A stretch of 43,072 nucleotides of DNA from Leadbetterella byssophila_A (GTDB taxonomy: Bacteria > Bacteroidota > Bacteroidia > Cytophagales > Spirosomataceae): positions 1 through 43,072 of the forward strand of contig JBEBRR010000033.1 in assembly GCA_040394735.1 (NCBI GenBank), read 5' to 3'. Every line of letters starts with the position of its first letter. Within the stretch, counting starts at the first letter, position 1. The notes under the pieces were generated by a model, which was not told the origin of the DNA, made no database searches, and saw only the letters and a list, made by a program, of their open reading frames with translations. The translations under genes and the position numbers were made by a program. This document shows positions 30,487-39,440 of this stretch, in pieces.

Positions 30487-31116
30487 ATGCATATCGCCAT
30501 TACCGGCAACATAGGTGCGGGAAAGACCACGCTGGCAGAAAAGCTGGCGCAACATTACGGTTGGGAAGTATATTATGAAGCCGTAGACGGCAATCCTTAC
30601 CTCGCCCCTTTTTATAACGACATGCCCCTCTGGTCTTTTCATCTCCAGATCTTCTTCCTCAACACCCGTTTTGAACAGGTGCTTAAGATCAAGGAGCAGG
30701 AAGAGAAAACCATTATCCAGGACCGCACCATCTATGAGGATGCCTATATATTCGCGCAGAACCTGTATGACAGCGGCCATATGAATGAAGTGGACTTTAC
30801 TACTTATAAAAGCCTCTTCAATACCATTATGAGGGCTATTTCACCGCCTGATCTTATGATTTACCTCAAAGCCGATCTGCCCCGCCTGCAGAAGGGGATC
30901 CGGAAAAGAGGCCGGGAATACGAGCAGAACATTGACCCTGGGTACCTTTTGGGCCTCAACAAGCTTTACCATCATTTTGCCGGAGAATATCATCACGGAA
31001 AATTTCTCGAAATTGACGTTAACCACCTGGATTTCGTGGAGAATCCGGATGACTTCAAAAAGATCACCGATTTGCTGGAAAAGAACATCAATATCGGAAC
31101 CCAGCTGAAGATTTAA
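30487..31116 (+). CDS. deoxynucleoside kinase
   Basis: A 209-aa salvage kinase of the dCK/dGK family phosphorylating deoxynucleosides. The P-loop GNIGAGKTT is at 7-15. YYEAVDGNPYL (about 29-39) holds the catalytic glutamate, QDRTIYEDAYIF (about 78-89) is the family D-R-S/T motif, and RKRGREYEQ (about 139-147) the lid. Whether it prefers purine or pyrimidine deoxynucleosides cannot be read reliably. It is a single gene between surE and the DUF2723 protein. Confidence 0.93.
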   Translation: MHIAITGNIGAGKTTLAEKLAQHYGWEVYYEAVDGNPYLAPFYNDMPLWSFHLQIFFLNTRFEQVLKIKEQEEKTIIQDRTIYEDAYIFAQNLYDSGHMNEVDFTTYKSLFNTIMRAISPPDLMIYLKADLPRLQKGIRKRGREYEQNIDPGYLLGLNKLYHHFAGEYHHGKFLEIDVNHLDFVENPDDFKKITDLLEKNINIGTQLKI

Positions 31117-31201
31117 CTTTATTTATAATTTACGCTTCTTATTTATTGAATGCTATTTAGTTATTTTGTCCAAATTTCTTTAGAATAATCTATTTATACT
31201 T

Positions 31202-34189
31202 ATGAGTTTTAATAAACTGAATAATCTGGGAGGGTGGATTGTGTTTCTTATCTCCCTGGTTACTTTTACGCTCACGGCAGAGCCTACAGCCAGCTTCTGG
31301 GACTGTGGTGAATTTATTGCCTGTGCCTTTAAGCTGCAGGTACCTCATCCCGCCGGAGCGCCCTTTTTCCTGATGATCGGGCGGATCTTCTCTCTCCTGG
31401 CCGGTTCAGATGTTTCGAAAGTAGCCTTCCTGGTCAATATGGTATCGGTGCTGGCCAGTGCATTTACCATCCTGTTCCTTTTCTGGACCATCTCCATGAT
31501 CGCCAGGAAAATCATTAACAAGCCTGACGGTGAGCTGACCACCACAGATACTATCCTGGTATTGGGTTCTGCCCTGACCGGCGCCCTGGCCTACAATTTC
31601 TCCGAATCATTCTGGTTTTCAGCGGTAGAGGCGGAAGTTTACGGGATGTCTTCTTTCTTTACAGCTATAGTGGTATGGGCCGCTTTCAAATGGGAAAGAA
31701 TAGAAAACCCTGCTGCACAGAACCGCTGGCTTATCTTCCTGTCTTACCTGGTAGGCGTTTCCATAGGCGTACACCTTCTGAACCTGGTAACCATACCGGC
31801 ACTGGCATTGATGTACTACTTCAAAAAACAGGAAAAACCTACAATTACAGGCGGTTTCCTGGCCTTTTTAGCAGGGATGGTCGTATTAGGCATTGTCAAT
31901 GTGGGAGTCATCACGGGAATACCTTCCATCAGTTTTGCCTTTGACCGCCTGTTCGTTAACAGCTTTGGGCTGCCTTTCGGTTCAGGGATGGTGTTTTTTG
32001 TACTTTTACTGATCGCTGCCCTGGTCTACGGTATCCGTTATACCCATCAGAAAGGTAAAACCACCCAGAATACTGCCCTGGTCGCTTTTGCATTCATCCT
32101 GATCGGTTTTTCCTCCTATACCATAGCACTGATCCGTTCCAATTTTAATCCTCCGCTGAATGAAAATAACCCAAGCAATGTACTGAATTTTACCTCTTAC
32201 CTGAAAAGGGAGCAATACGGTTCGCGACCGCTGCTTTACGGCCCCGTGTTTTCTGCCCAGCTCACCGGCATTGAGCGGGGCACTCCCAATTACAGGCAGG
32301 GAGAAAAAAAATACGAGATATATGATTATAACCCTGAATACGAATGGGACAGCAAAGGCAAGATGCTTCTTCCCCGGATCTGGAGCCAGGATCCCGGTCA
32401 TATAGCGCTTTACAGAGCCAAACTCAACCTTCCCGAAGGGCAAAATCCTACTTTTGGAGATAACCTGAAATTCATGTTCTCACATCAGTTCGGCCACATG
32501 TACTGGCGCTATTTTATGTGGAACTTCTGGGGCCGGTCATCGGATATACAGGATTCCGGCGTTACCAATATCTTCGAATCCAAGGCATCACTTCCGGTAT
32601 CCGTTGCGAGCAATAAAGCCCGTACCAACTTCCTGGGCATTCCGCTCATCCTCGGTATAGCAGGCTTCCTTTTCCTCTATTTCAGAAAGGAAAAAGATGC
32701 CATCGTTACTTTCCTGATGTTTTTCCTGACGGGACTCGCGCTGGTGGTTTACCTCAACTCTCCGCCGGTAGAGCCGCGGGAAAGGGATTATATCTATGCC
32801 GGTTCTTTCTATTTCTTCGCTATCTGGGTAGGCTTGGGCGTGATGGCCATTGCCCACTATGCCCTGAAATTCTTAAAAGAGGGAGCCGCCCGTGCAGGAG
32901 TAGCCGCGGTTCTCGGGCTCACCGCACCCGTGATCATGGGCGCCTCAGGCTGGGAAGGGCACGATCGTACCGGCAGGGTACACCAGATCGACTTTGCACG
33001 CAATATGCTGGCCAGCTGTGAGAAAAATGCCATCCTTTTTACCGGCGGTGATAACGACACCTTCCCGCTATGGTATGTGCAGGAAGTAGAAGGCTTCAGA
33101 ACAGACGTGAGAGTTTGTAACCTCAGCCTCCTGGGAACCGACTGGTATATCGATCAGATGAAACGGAAAACTTATGAATCGGAAGCGCTTCCCATTTCCC
33201 TTAGCTCGGAAAATTACTTCAAAGGCATTAATGACCACATCCCATATGTGGCCAACCCGAATCCCCAGATCAAGGCAGGAATTGACCTGCATGAATACCT
33301 TAACCTGATCCGGCGGAAAGATCCCGCCATCCAGCGGATGGTAAGCAATGGCGACATGATCAACATCCTCCCGTCAGCCAACCTTTTCTTTTCACAGAAT
33401 GCCGAAGAAATTGCCCGCCTGACCTTTGTTAATGAAGAACAGAAATCGCTGATCTCCGACCGCTTTGAGTGGAATTTCGGCGAAAGGGACATCCTCAAAA
33501 ATGACCTGATCGTTCTGGATATTATTGCCCAGAACAACTGGAAAAGACCCATCTACTTTGGCGGCACCCTGCCTCAGAACCAGTACCTCGGACTGAAGGA
33601 GTTTATGCAACTGGAAGGCTACGCCTACCGCCTGATGCCGTATAAAATAGAAGGGGCAAAAGACGGATTTGTAAATTCGGCTATTCTGAAGAATAATCTT
33701 TTCACCAAAATGAAATGGACCAACCTGGATAATCCGGACGTATATTACGACACGGAGTCTTTCAGGGTGCCGTTTATTACAGCCCGGTATGCTTTCCTGC
33801 GCCTGGCAGATGAATTCCTCCGGGAAGGAAATAAAAAAGAGGCTGAAGAAGTGCTTGACAAAGTGCTTCAGCTGATGCCGGATGAGTCGGTTCCGTTTGA
33901 TCAGCTGGTGACCAATTTTCCTATTTTCTACTACGAAATAGGAAACACCAAAAAAGCCACTGATCTGGCCGATAAGATCGTAACCAAAGCAGATGAAGAG
34001 TTAAGGTACTTTGGCGATAAGTTCCGTAGATCCGGTGACCGTCAGTGGGGTGACGACAACATCCGGCAGACCGTTCAATCCAATATGCGAACCATTCAGT
34101 TACTCTATTCTGCAGCGGAGCAATACGATAAACCCGCAGCTGAACGGTATAAGAAGATTTACGAAGATAACCTGGCCAGGATCCAGTAG
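31202..34189 (+). CDS. DUF2723 membrane protein, predicted glycosyltransferase
   Basis: A 995-aa protein. The DUF2723 domain fills the N-terminal part (about 1-175) with the diagnostic ASFWDCGEFIACAFKLQVPHPAGAPFF segment (first half about 30-43), where the acidic pair after the first helix resembles the catalytic aspartate of GT-C enzymes. About ten or more membrane helices follow to about residue 590. The C-terminal 400 residues are soluble and end in TPR-like helices (EAEEVLDKVLQLMP, TKKATDLADKIV). The family is common in Bacteroidetes and has been proposed to act in protein O-glycosylation; this is family-level inference. It is transcribed alone, and a repeat element lies just after its stop. 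Confidence 0.9.
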   Translation: MSFNKLNNLGGWIVFLISLVTFTLTAEPTASFWDCGEFIACAFKLQVPHPAGAPFFLMIGRIFSLLAGSDVSKVAFLVNMVSVLASAFTILFLFWTISMIARKIINKPDGELTTTDTILVLGSALTGALAYNFSESFWFSAVEAEVYGMSSFFTAIVVWAAFKWERIENPAAQNRWLIFLSYLVGVSIGVHLLNLVTIPALALMYYFKKQEKPTITGGFLAFLAGMVVLGIVNVGVITGIPSISFAFDRLFVNSFGLPFGSGMVFFVLLLIAALVYGIRYTHQKGKTTQNTALVAFAFILIGFSSYTIALIRSNFNPPLNENNPSNVLNFTSYLKREQYGSRPLLYGPVFSAQLTGIERGTPNYRQGEKKYEIYDYNPEYEWDSKGKMLLPRIWSQDPGHIALYRAKLNLPEGQNPTFGDNLKFMFSHQFGHMYWRYFMWNFWGRSSDIQDSGVTNIFESKASLPVSVASNKARTNFLGIPLILGIAGFLFLYFRKEKDAIVTFLMFFLTGLALVVYLNSPPVEPRERDYIYAGSFYFFAIWVGLGVMAIAHYALKFLKEGAARAGVAAVLGLTAPVIMGASGWEGHDRTGRVHQIDFARNMLASCEKNAILFTGGDNDTFPLWYVQEVEGFRTDVRVCNLSLLGTDWYIDQMKRKTYESEALPISLSSENYFKGINDHIPYVANPNPQIKAGIDLHEYLNLIRRKDPAIQRMVSNGDMINILPSANLFFSQNAEEIARLTFVNEEQKSLISDRFEWNFGERDILKNDLIVLDIIAQNNWKRPIYFGGTLPQNQYLGLKEFMQLEGYAYRLMPYKIEGAKDGFVNSAILKNNLFTKMKWTNLDNPDVYYDTESFRVPFITARYAFLRLADEFLREGNKKEAEEVLDKVLQLMPDESVPFDQLVTNFPIFYYEIGNTKKATDLADKIVTKADEELRYFGDKFRRSGDRQWGDDNIRQTVQSNMRTIQLLYSAAEQYDKPAAERYKKIYEDNLARIQ

Positions 34190-34195
34190 AAAGAG

Positions 34196-34296
34196 GAACA
34201 CAGATGACACCGCAGACAGAGCCGACACAGATAGATTTTAATTGATCTGCCCTCAAAGGCCTGTGTTTACCAGCTGTTTCAGTGTCATCTGCGTTC
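34196..34296. repeat. dispersed inverted-repeat element, copy 2
   Basis: GAACACAGATGACAC (34196-34210) faces GTGTCATCTGCGTTC (34282-34296), its reverse complement with 14 of 15 matches. The arms are those of copy 1. The interior contains further CAGA-rich pieces (CGCAGACAGAG, GACACAGATAGA, TTGATCTG), so it may be a degenerated, partly reiterated copy. It begins 7 bp after the DUF2723 stop codon. Confidence 0.7.
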
Positions 34297-34298
34297 GG

Positions 34299-34331
34299 TT
34301 TTGGTTTTCAATCATCCGTCCTCTATCTTTG
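34299..34331 (+). promoter_or_regulatory. promoter of the O-antigen polymerase-like gene
   Basis: TATCTTTG (34324-34331) matches the -7 consensus exactly, and TTTTG (34299-34303) ends 20 bp upstream. Transcription would start near 34336, about 11 nt before the ATG at 34347. The -33 element begins just after copy 2 of the repeat. Confidence 0.6.
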
Positions 34332-34346
34332 GGAAATTTTTTCTAA

Positions 34347-35642
34347 ATGCGTTTTCTGATCAGTTCATTCGTAAAAAACAGGGATGCGATGGCTTTGGCA
34401 ATCTTTTTTGCCGGGGTCCCCGTGATCTATTTTTTGAGAGATGGACTGGCCCTGGCCCCGGGGAATACCATATTTTCCATAGGGCTTATTTTTCTGCCGT
34501 TTGCATTTACACTGCCATTTAAGGATTTCAGCTACTTTGACAGCCCGAACCGGGTCACCTTCCCCCTGATGTGCTGGCTGCTGCTCTACATGTTCGCCTA
34601 TTTCTACCTGAAAGACCGGTATTACTTTACGGTCAGCCTGTATACCGAGCTTCTCACATTTATCATCATCGTATTTGTGGCCTTTACGGTGATTTTCATG
34701 CGGGACCAGGCCATCGGCAAACCTTTCATTTACCTGTCTGTATTTTTTGTAACGGTCAGCGCCGCCTCCCTGATGTACTATATCAGCAAAAACCCCTTTT
34801 ACGTGCTCGGACAGCGCGCGGCATTCGGTTACGGGGGCGAAATGGGAGTGGGAAATCCCCATATTAACTCAAAAGTGGCTTTCTTCGGCATTATCCTGGG
34901 AGTGCTCTGCCTGAAATACTACAGAACCATAAAACTGGGTCTGATTTTTCCCGTTATTCTGATCATCCTGAATATCGCGGTGCTTTTCCTTACCCAGACC
35001 ATGCTGGCTTTCCTGGCCACGTTTGCTTTTGCCAGCCTTTTCCTGGTTTTCAATCTCTCGTTTTCCAGTGCCTTAAGCACCTTTCGTCTTTTCTTTTCCA
35101 AATGGTATATCGTCACCCTGGTAATCCTTGGGTTTGTCGCATTAAGTTACCAGATCAATAAAAACAAGAAGCTTTTAGACCCTGCGTTCAATTATTTCAC
35201 TACCCGGTTCGAAGGCATAAAGAAATCATTCCTGGAATCAGCGGAGGGGAAAAATATTAAGGTAAAAGAAACCGGCGATGAGTCGGCCAATACGCGGATT
35301 ATTCACATTCAGGGTGTTTTTGAACGGCTCGAAGAGAGCTTTAACGAAGGCGATTACCAGTATGTGCTGTTCGGACAGGGATATAAGTTCATGTACGTGG
35401 ATGTGCCTCACCTGGAAATGCTTGATTCATTCGGCGTAGTGGGCTTCCTTTTTTTCACCATTATCTTTTTACGGCTCGTCATGATGAGCCTGCGGGAAAT
35501 GCGAAACCCCGAAAGTATAGGCAGTGAATTCCTGGCCTATGCCTTCATTTATTTTTTCTTTTCCAATTTTACTTCGGGCCAGATGCTCGATTATACGCGT
35601 TTTGCCACGCTCTTTATTTTCTGTAGATTCCTAAAAAAATAG
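34347..35642 (+). CDS. O-antigen polymerase/ligase-like membrane protein
   Basis: A 431-aa protein with about eleven membrane segments and a large soluble loop (about 270-345). That layout, with the loop near the C-terminal third and a following helix carrying HLEMLDSFGVVGFLFF, is typical of Wzy polymerases and WaaL ligases (PF04932-like). Arginines and a histidine near the loop (RIIHIQGVF) fit. Sequence identity in this family is low, so polymerase and ligase cannot be told apart. It ends 1 nt before the GT4 gene, so the two form an operon for surface polysaccharide. Confidence 0.75.
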   Translation: MRFLISSFVKNRDAMALAIFFAGVPVIYFLRDGLALAPGNTIFSIGLIFLPFAFTLPFKDFSYFDSPNRVTFPLMCWLLLYMFAYFYLKDRYYFTVSLYTELLTFIIIVFVAFTVIFMRDQAIGKPFIYLSVFFVTVSAASLMYYISKNPFYVLGQRAAFGYGGEMGVGNPHINSKVAFFGIILGVLCLKYYRTIKLGLIFPVILIILNIAVLFLTQTMLAFLATFAFASLFLVFNLSFSSALSTFRLFFSKWYIVTLVILGFVALSYQINKNKKLLDPAFNYFTTRFEGIKKSFLESAEGKNIKVKETGDESANTRIIHIQGVFERLEESFNEGDYQYVLFGQGYKFMYVDVPHLEMLDSFGVVGFLFFTIIFLRLVMMSLREMRNPESIGSEFLAYAFIYFFFSNFTSGQMLDYTRFATLFIFCRFLKK

Positions 35643-35643
35643 C

Positions 35644-36753
35644 TTGAAGACACTGGTAATTCATAACACGCTGTGGGCACATTACAAGTCGGTCCTGTTT
35701 GAAGAAATTCAGAAACAGACCCGTCCGCCCCATGAATTCCATGTGCTCCAGATCGCCAAGAGTGAGATTTCACGAAAAGGGATGGAAGGAGCCGAGGTAC
35801 GGTATCACTATAATTACACCCTGCTGTTTGATGATTATATAGAAAATGTTCCGGTTTTAAAGGAAATTGTGGCAGTTCTCAAATTCATTTACCGCTACCG
35901 GCCGGATGTCATTAACGTAACAGGATATGCTTCATCTGCCGCCACATTGCCGGCTATTTTCTTCGGCAAGCTGCTGGGAAAAAAAGTGATCATGTCCAGT
36001 GAATCCACCCGGAAAGACAAAACCCGCTCTTTCCTGAAGGAAACCATAAAACGGCTGGCCGTTCGTCTTTGTTCGGGCTTTGTGGTTTTTGGCAGATCTT
36101 CAGAAGACTATATCCTGGATCTGGGTGCCTCTCCCCGTGAAATCCTGGTACATAAGGCTGCAGTGGTGGATAACGAAACCATTGAGCGCGAACATACCGC
36201 GGCGCTGACCCATGTACTCTATCCTGAAATACAGACCCCGAATAACTTCATTTACGTGGGCAGAATGGCAGCAGAAAAGAACATTCCTCTGTTGGTGAGG
36301 GCATTCCAGGAGCTCCGCCCCGCAAACTGGGGGCTGATCCTGGTAGGAAACGGCCCTGAAAGCGCCCGCATCCGGGAGCTCATCCGGGTCTCTCCGGATA
36401 ATATATACACCTATGATGCAGTGGGCTGGACAGGGGTGCCGGGCTTTTTCTCCCGCGCTGACTGCTTTGTCCTTCCCAGTCGTTCCGAACCCTGGGGACT
36501 GGTCATCAATGAAGCGATGGTTTGCGGACTGACCGTAATTGTTTCAGAGGCCTGCGGCTGTGCGCCTGATCTTGTAGACGGAAACGGCTACACCATCCCA
36601 CCGGATGATCTTACCGCCCTTAAAAGAAGCATGGCAGCCATCGCTTCAAACCCTGAGCCCGAAAAAATGCAACGTCGTTCATTGGAAATTATCCGCAATT
36701 TTTCAGTGCAGTCAGTGGCCTCTGCCTACGTACGGGCCATTGAAAAACTTTAA
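35644..36753 (+). CDS. glycosyltransferase family 4
   Basis: A 369-aa GT-B retaining transferase. The C-terminal half has FIYVGRMAAEKNI (about 198-210), LVGNGPE (about 237-243) and SRSEPWGLVINEAMVCG, whose E-x7-E motif (about 281-289) binds the nucleotide sugar. The start is TTG at 35644, directly after the upstream stop; the frame immediately gives MKTLVIHNTLW, a normal first beta strand. It is coupled to the polymerase-like gene. Sugar donor and acceptor are unknown. Confidence 0.9.
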   Translation: MKTLVIHNTLWAHYKSVLFEEIQKQTRPPHEFHVLQIAKSEISRKGMEGAEVRYHYNYTLLFDDYIENVPVLKEIVAVLKFIYRYRPDVINVTGYASSAATLPAIFFGKLLGKKVIMSSESTRKDKTRSFLKETIKRLAVRLCSGFVVFGRSSEDYILDLGASPREILVHKAAVVDNETIEREHTAALTHVLYPEIQTPNNFIYVGRMAAEKNIPLLVRAFQELRPANWGLILVGNGPESARIRELIRVSPDNIYTYDAVGWTGVPGFFSRADCFVLPSRSEPWGLVINEAMVCGLTVIVSEACGCAPDLVDGNGYTIPPDDLTALKRSMAAIASNPEPEKMQRRSLEIIRNFSVQSVASAYVRAIEKL

Positions 36754-36766
36754 GAATGTTCTTTAA

Positions 36767-37699
36767 TTACCTTTGGATAAGCCCGGCAATCTGCCTGCAA
36801 AGCACTTCGTTGATCTTCCGGTAGGACTCCCGTGTCCATCCCGCCACATGCGGTGTAAGTATTACCCGGGGATGATCTTTCAGGTAATCAAAATCGCCCT
36901 GCTGCGCAGCCGTAAGGGTTTTGAGCTTTTCGTTTTCCAGCACATCGAGGCAGGCCCCGGCTACTTTTCCCGAACGGAGGGCTGCAACCAGATCTCCCTG
37001 GCACATGATTTCCCCCCGGGCAACATTACAAAAATAAACAGTCTTGCGAAAACGGTTCAGGAAGCCGGCATCCACCCATCCCCGGGTTTCGGCGGTGAGC
37101 GGAATATGCAGGGAAAAAATATCGGCGTCGCGGAAAATATCATCAAGGGTAACTTCTTCTATACGGCCTGTGCCGAAACCTGTTTTATACTTGTCATACA
37201 CCAGCACCCGGCACCCGAAAGCAGCAAAGCGGGCGGCAGTCTCACTCCCGTTATTTCCGTAACCGATGACCCCTACTGTCTTGCCCTGCAGTTCTTCTCC
37301 CCGGTTTTCTTCTCTCAGCCAGAGGCCCTCGCGGATCTCCTCTCCTGAAATACGGATATGATTGAACAGGTTAAGGATCATCCCCAGCAAATGTTCTGCC
37401 ACAGCCACCCGGTTGGCCTCATTGGCAGCAAATACCCGGATTCCCCGCCGTTCACACGCCCGGAGATCGATCAGGTCAAGGCCGGCGCCCGCACGCGCAA
37501 TGAACCGGAGGCGGGGAGCTTTGGCCAGGAAATCATCGTCAATAAAAAACTTGCTCCGGATAATGAGTCCGTCATATTGACTGATAACTTCTTCCGCCTC
37601 CCTGCGGCTAAACGTATAACAATAGTCTGCCTCTGCTCCTGTTTCTGCCAGCAGAGGCAGAATGGAGTCGTGCATTTCATCCACGATCAGTATTTTCAT
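36767..37699 (-). CDS. D-2-hydroxyacid dehydrogenase (phosphoglycerate dehydrogenase-like)
   Basis: A 310-aa NAD-dependent dehydrogenase. The Rossmann motif GVIGYGNNGSE is at about 145-155. Catalytic residues are R in VARGE (about 229), E in LENEKL (about 258) and H in TPHVAGW (about 286). RAGAGLDLIDL is the usual active-site loop. It lacks the regulatory ACT domain of long SerA. It may make 3-phosphohydroxypyruvate for serine or reduce another 2-oxo acid. The start overlaps the stop of the RsmB-type gene by 4 bp. Confidence 0.88.
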   Translation of the reverse strand: MKILIVDEMHDSILPLLAETGAEADYCYTFSRREAEEVISQYDGLIIRSKFFIDDDFLAKAPRLRFIARAGAGLDLIDLRACERRGIRVFAANEANRVAVAEHLLGMILNLFNHIRISGEEIREGLWLREENRGEELQGKTVGVIGYGNNGSETAARFAAFGCRVLVYDKYKTGFGTGRIEEVTLDDIFRDADIFSLHIPLTAETRGWVDAGFLNRFRKTVYFCNVARGEIMCQGDLVAALRSGKVAGACLDVLENEKLKTLTAAQQGDFDYLKDHPRVILTPHVAGWTRESYRKINEVLCRQIAGLIQR

Positions 37700-38904
37700 T
37701 CCTTTCTGATTAATGCCATGTAAAATCCGTCAAAGCCCGTTTCTGAAGGCCAGATTTGCCGGTCTTCTATCCGTTTGAACCCCTGATTCTTCTCTAAAAA
37801 CATATCTACCTGCTTCCTGTTTTCAGAAGGCAGCAAAGAACATGTGGCATAAACCATTACCCCTCCTTGTTTCAGCAGAACACTGTAGTCACGGAGTATG
37901 TTTTGCTGGACCTCCCTGATCTCTTCAATAAAATCAACGGTCAGCCTTTCCTTGGCATCCGGGTTTCGTCTGATTACTCCCGAACCGGAACACGGTACAT
38001 CCAGGAGCAGATAATCGGCCCGGGCTGTAAATTCTTTAAGCACGGCTTCTGTCACCAGCCCGGTCTGAATGATGTTCACCTTATTTCTCCTGGCCCTATT
38101 CTCCAGCTCATTCAGCTTGGCGGCTTCCACATCCATTGCCAGGATCTGCCCCCGGTTCTTCATTAAGTCGGCCAGGTGCAGCGACTTCCCCCCTGCTCCG
38201 GCGCAGGCATCAATGACCATGGAGCCCGGTGCAGGGTTTAAAAGATCCCCGATAAACTGGCTTCCTGCATCCTGAATCTCGAACCATCCTTTTCTGAATT
38301 CTTCCGTAGCCGTAAGATTAGCCCTTTTCAGCAACCGCAGAGCCGCTTCCGTGCCGCTAACCACCTCTGTTTCAATCTCTCTCTGCCTGAACACTTCCCG
38401 GAGCTTCCCGCGGGAAATATGGTTCAGGTTCACTCTCAGGTAAACCTCAGCGGGAGAACTCATCGCTTCCAGCTCCCTGTTCCATCGTTCAGCCCCCAAT
38501 TCCGATATCATATACCCGTTTAACGGTCCGGGCATCGAAAACCGGATCGCCGGGTCTGTCACCAAAGCCCGGTTCCGGATAGTTTCCGGTTCGAGGCCCG
38601 CAAAAAAATCAGAACCGTCATTTTCCTGCTTTAAAATAAGCCAGGCCGCGATCATTCTTTTCAGGCTAAGATCATCCAGGATACCGGTATGATCCAGGCA
38701 ATGCAGGATCAGCCGTTTGTTCCGGACTATTTCGTACGTATTTTCGGCTACAAAATTCCGGTCGCGGCTTCCCCATTTCGGATGCGCCTTAAGAATAGCC
38801 GGAACCACCTGGTCGGATTTTTTCCCCTGAACAAATATTATTCCGAGCGCTTCCTCTATTCCATGAAGCAGGGGCGGGTGTAATCTTATTTTCTTCAAAA
38901 TCAA
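37696..38904 (-). CDS. RsmB-type rRNA cytosine-C5 methyltransferase
   Basis: A 402-aa NOP2/Sun-family enzyme, probably methylating 16S rRNA at the RsmB site. A NusB-like N-terminal region (1-130) precedes the SAM-binding domain: DACAGAGGKSLHL (about 230-242), LDVPCSGSGVIRRNPD (about 298-313) and the catalytic cysteine in YATCSLLPSEN (about 352-362). Both cysteines of the mechanism are there. No ATG is near; TTG at 38904 or 38898 (LKKIRLH) must serve. It is followed, with a 4-bp overlap, by the hydroxyacid dehydrogenase. Confidence 0.9.
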   Translation of the reverse strand: MILKKIRLHPPLLHGIEEALGIIFVQGKKSDQVVPAILKAHPKWGSRDRNFVAENTYEIVRNKRLILHCLDHTGILDDLSLKRMIAAWLILKQENDGSDFFAGLEPETIRNRALVTDPAIRFSMPGPLNGYMISELGAERWNRELEAMSSPAEVYLRVNLNHISRGKLREVFRQREIETEVVSGTEAALRLLKRANLTATEEFRKGWFEIQDAGSQFIGDLLNPAPGSMVIDACAGAGGKSLHLADLMKNRGQILAMDVEAAKLNELENRARRNKVNIIQTGLVTEAVLKEFTARADYLLLDVPCSGSGVIRRNPDAKERLTVDFIEEIREVQQNILRDYSVLLKQGGVMVYATCSLLPSENRKQVDMFLEKNQGFKRIEDRQIWPSETGFDGFYMALIRKE

Positions 38905-38980
38905 CAGCAGCGGGTCTCCGCCATAAAATCAATTCGCAATTTAAAACAAGTCAACCGTTTTTTATCTTGCCAAAACCAAC

Positions 38981-38988
38981 TAATTTTG
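38981..38988 (+). promoter_or_regulatory. promoter of the second Rrf2 gene
   Basis: TAATTTTG matches TAnnTTTG exactly and would start transcription near 38994, about 27 nt before the ATG at 39021. It sits between AACCGTT (38953-38959) and its reverse complement AACGGTT (38993-38999), which could be a regulator site, possibly for the encoded Rrf2 protein. Confidence 0.45.
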
Positions 38989-39020
38989 TAATAACGGTTT
39001 ATCGAAGAAAAGCGAAATTT

Positions 39021-39440
39021 ATGATTTCCAAAAAAGCGAAATATGCTCTCAAAGCACTTACACGACTGGCCTTGAATTACGAAACCCGTAAGCCTTTGCT
39101 TATAAGTGAGATATCGGAATCTGAAAATATCCCTAAAAAATTCCTGGAGGCGATATTGCTGGAACTCCGGAACAATGGTATTTTACAGAGCCAGAAAGGA
39201 AAAGGCGGCGGATACCTGCTGAAACTCCCGCCATGGGAAGTGAAAATAGCGCGGATCATCCGGGTTATTGACGGCCCCATTGCCCCGCTTCTGTGCGTAT
39301 CCCTCAATTTTTACGACAAGTGCGAGGACTGTATCAGCGAGGAGATCTGTAAAATAAGGCCCCTGATGCAGCAAATCAGGGATGCCAATCTGAAGGTTTA
39401 TGAAAACACCACATTGGAGGACCTGACAAAAAATGTTTAA
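39021..39440 (+). CDS. Rrf2-family transcriptional regulator with four cysteines
   Basis: A 139-aa winged-helix regulator. The HTH lies at about 27-58 (ISEISESENIPKKFLEAILLEL), followed by the wing QSQKGKGGGYLL typical of Rrf2. Cysteines at 92, 101, 104 and 110 fit an Fe-S cluster site, though the spacing (x8, x2, x5) differs from IscR and from the Rrf2 protein at 3606. The ATG at 39021 begins the conserved MISKKAKYALKAL; a longer in-frame start at 38967 would lie across the promoter. It overlaps the aldehyde dehydrogenase gene by 8 bp and probably controls it. Confidence 0.88.
   Translation: MISKKAKYALKALTRLALNYETRKPLLISEISESENIPKKFLEAILLELRNNGILQSQKGKGGGYLLKLPPWEVKIARIIRVIDGPIAPLLCVSLNFYDKCEDCISEEICKIRPLMQQIRDANLKVYENTTLEDLTKNV

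Noticed and set aside
34347..36753. A full O-antigen or capsule locus
   Set aside because: Only one polymerase/ligase-like gene and one GT4 are present; no Wzx, Wza/Wzc or sugar nucleotide genes lie nearby.
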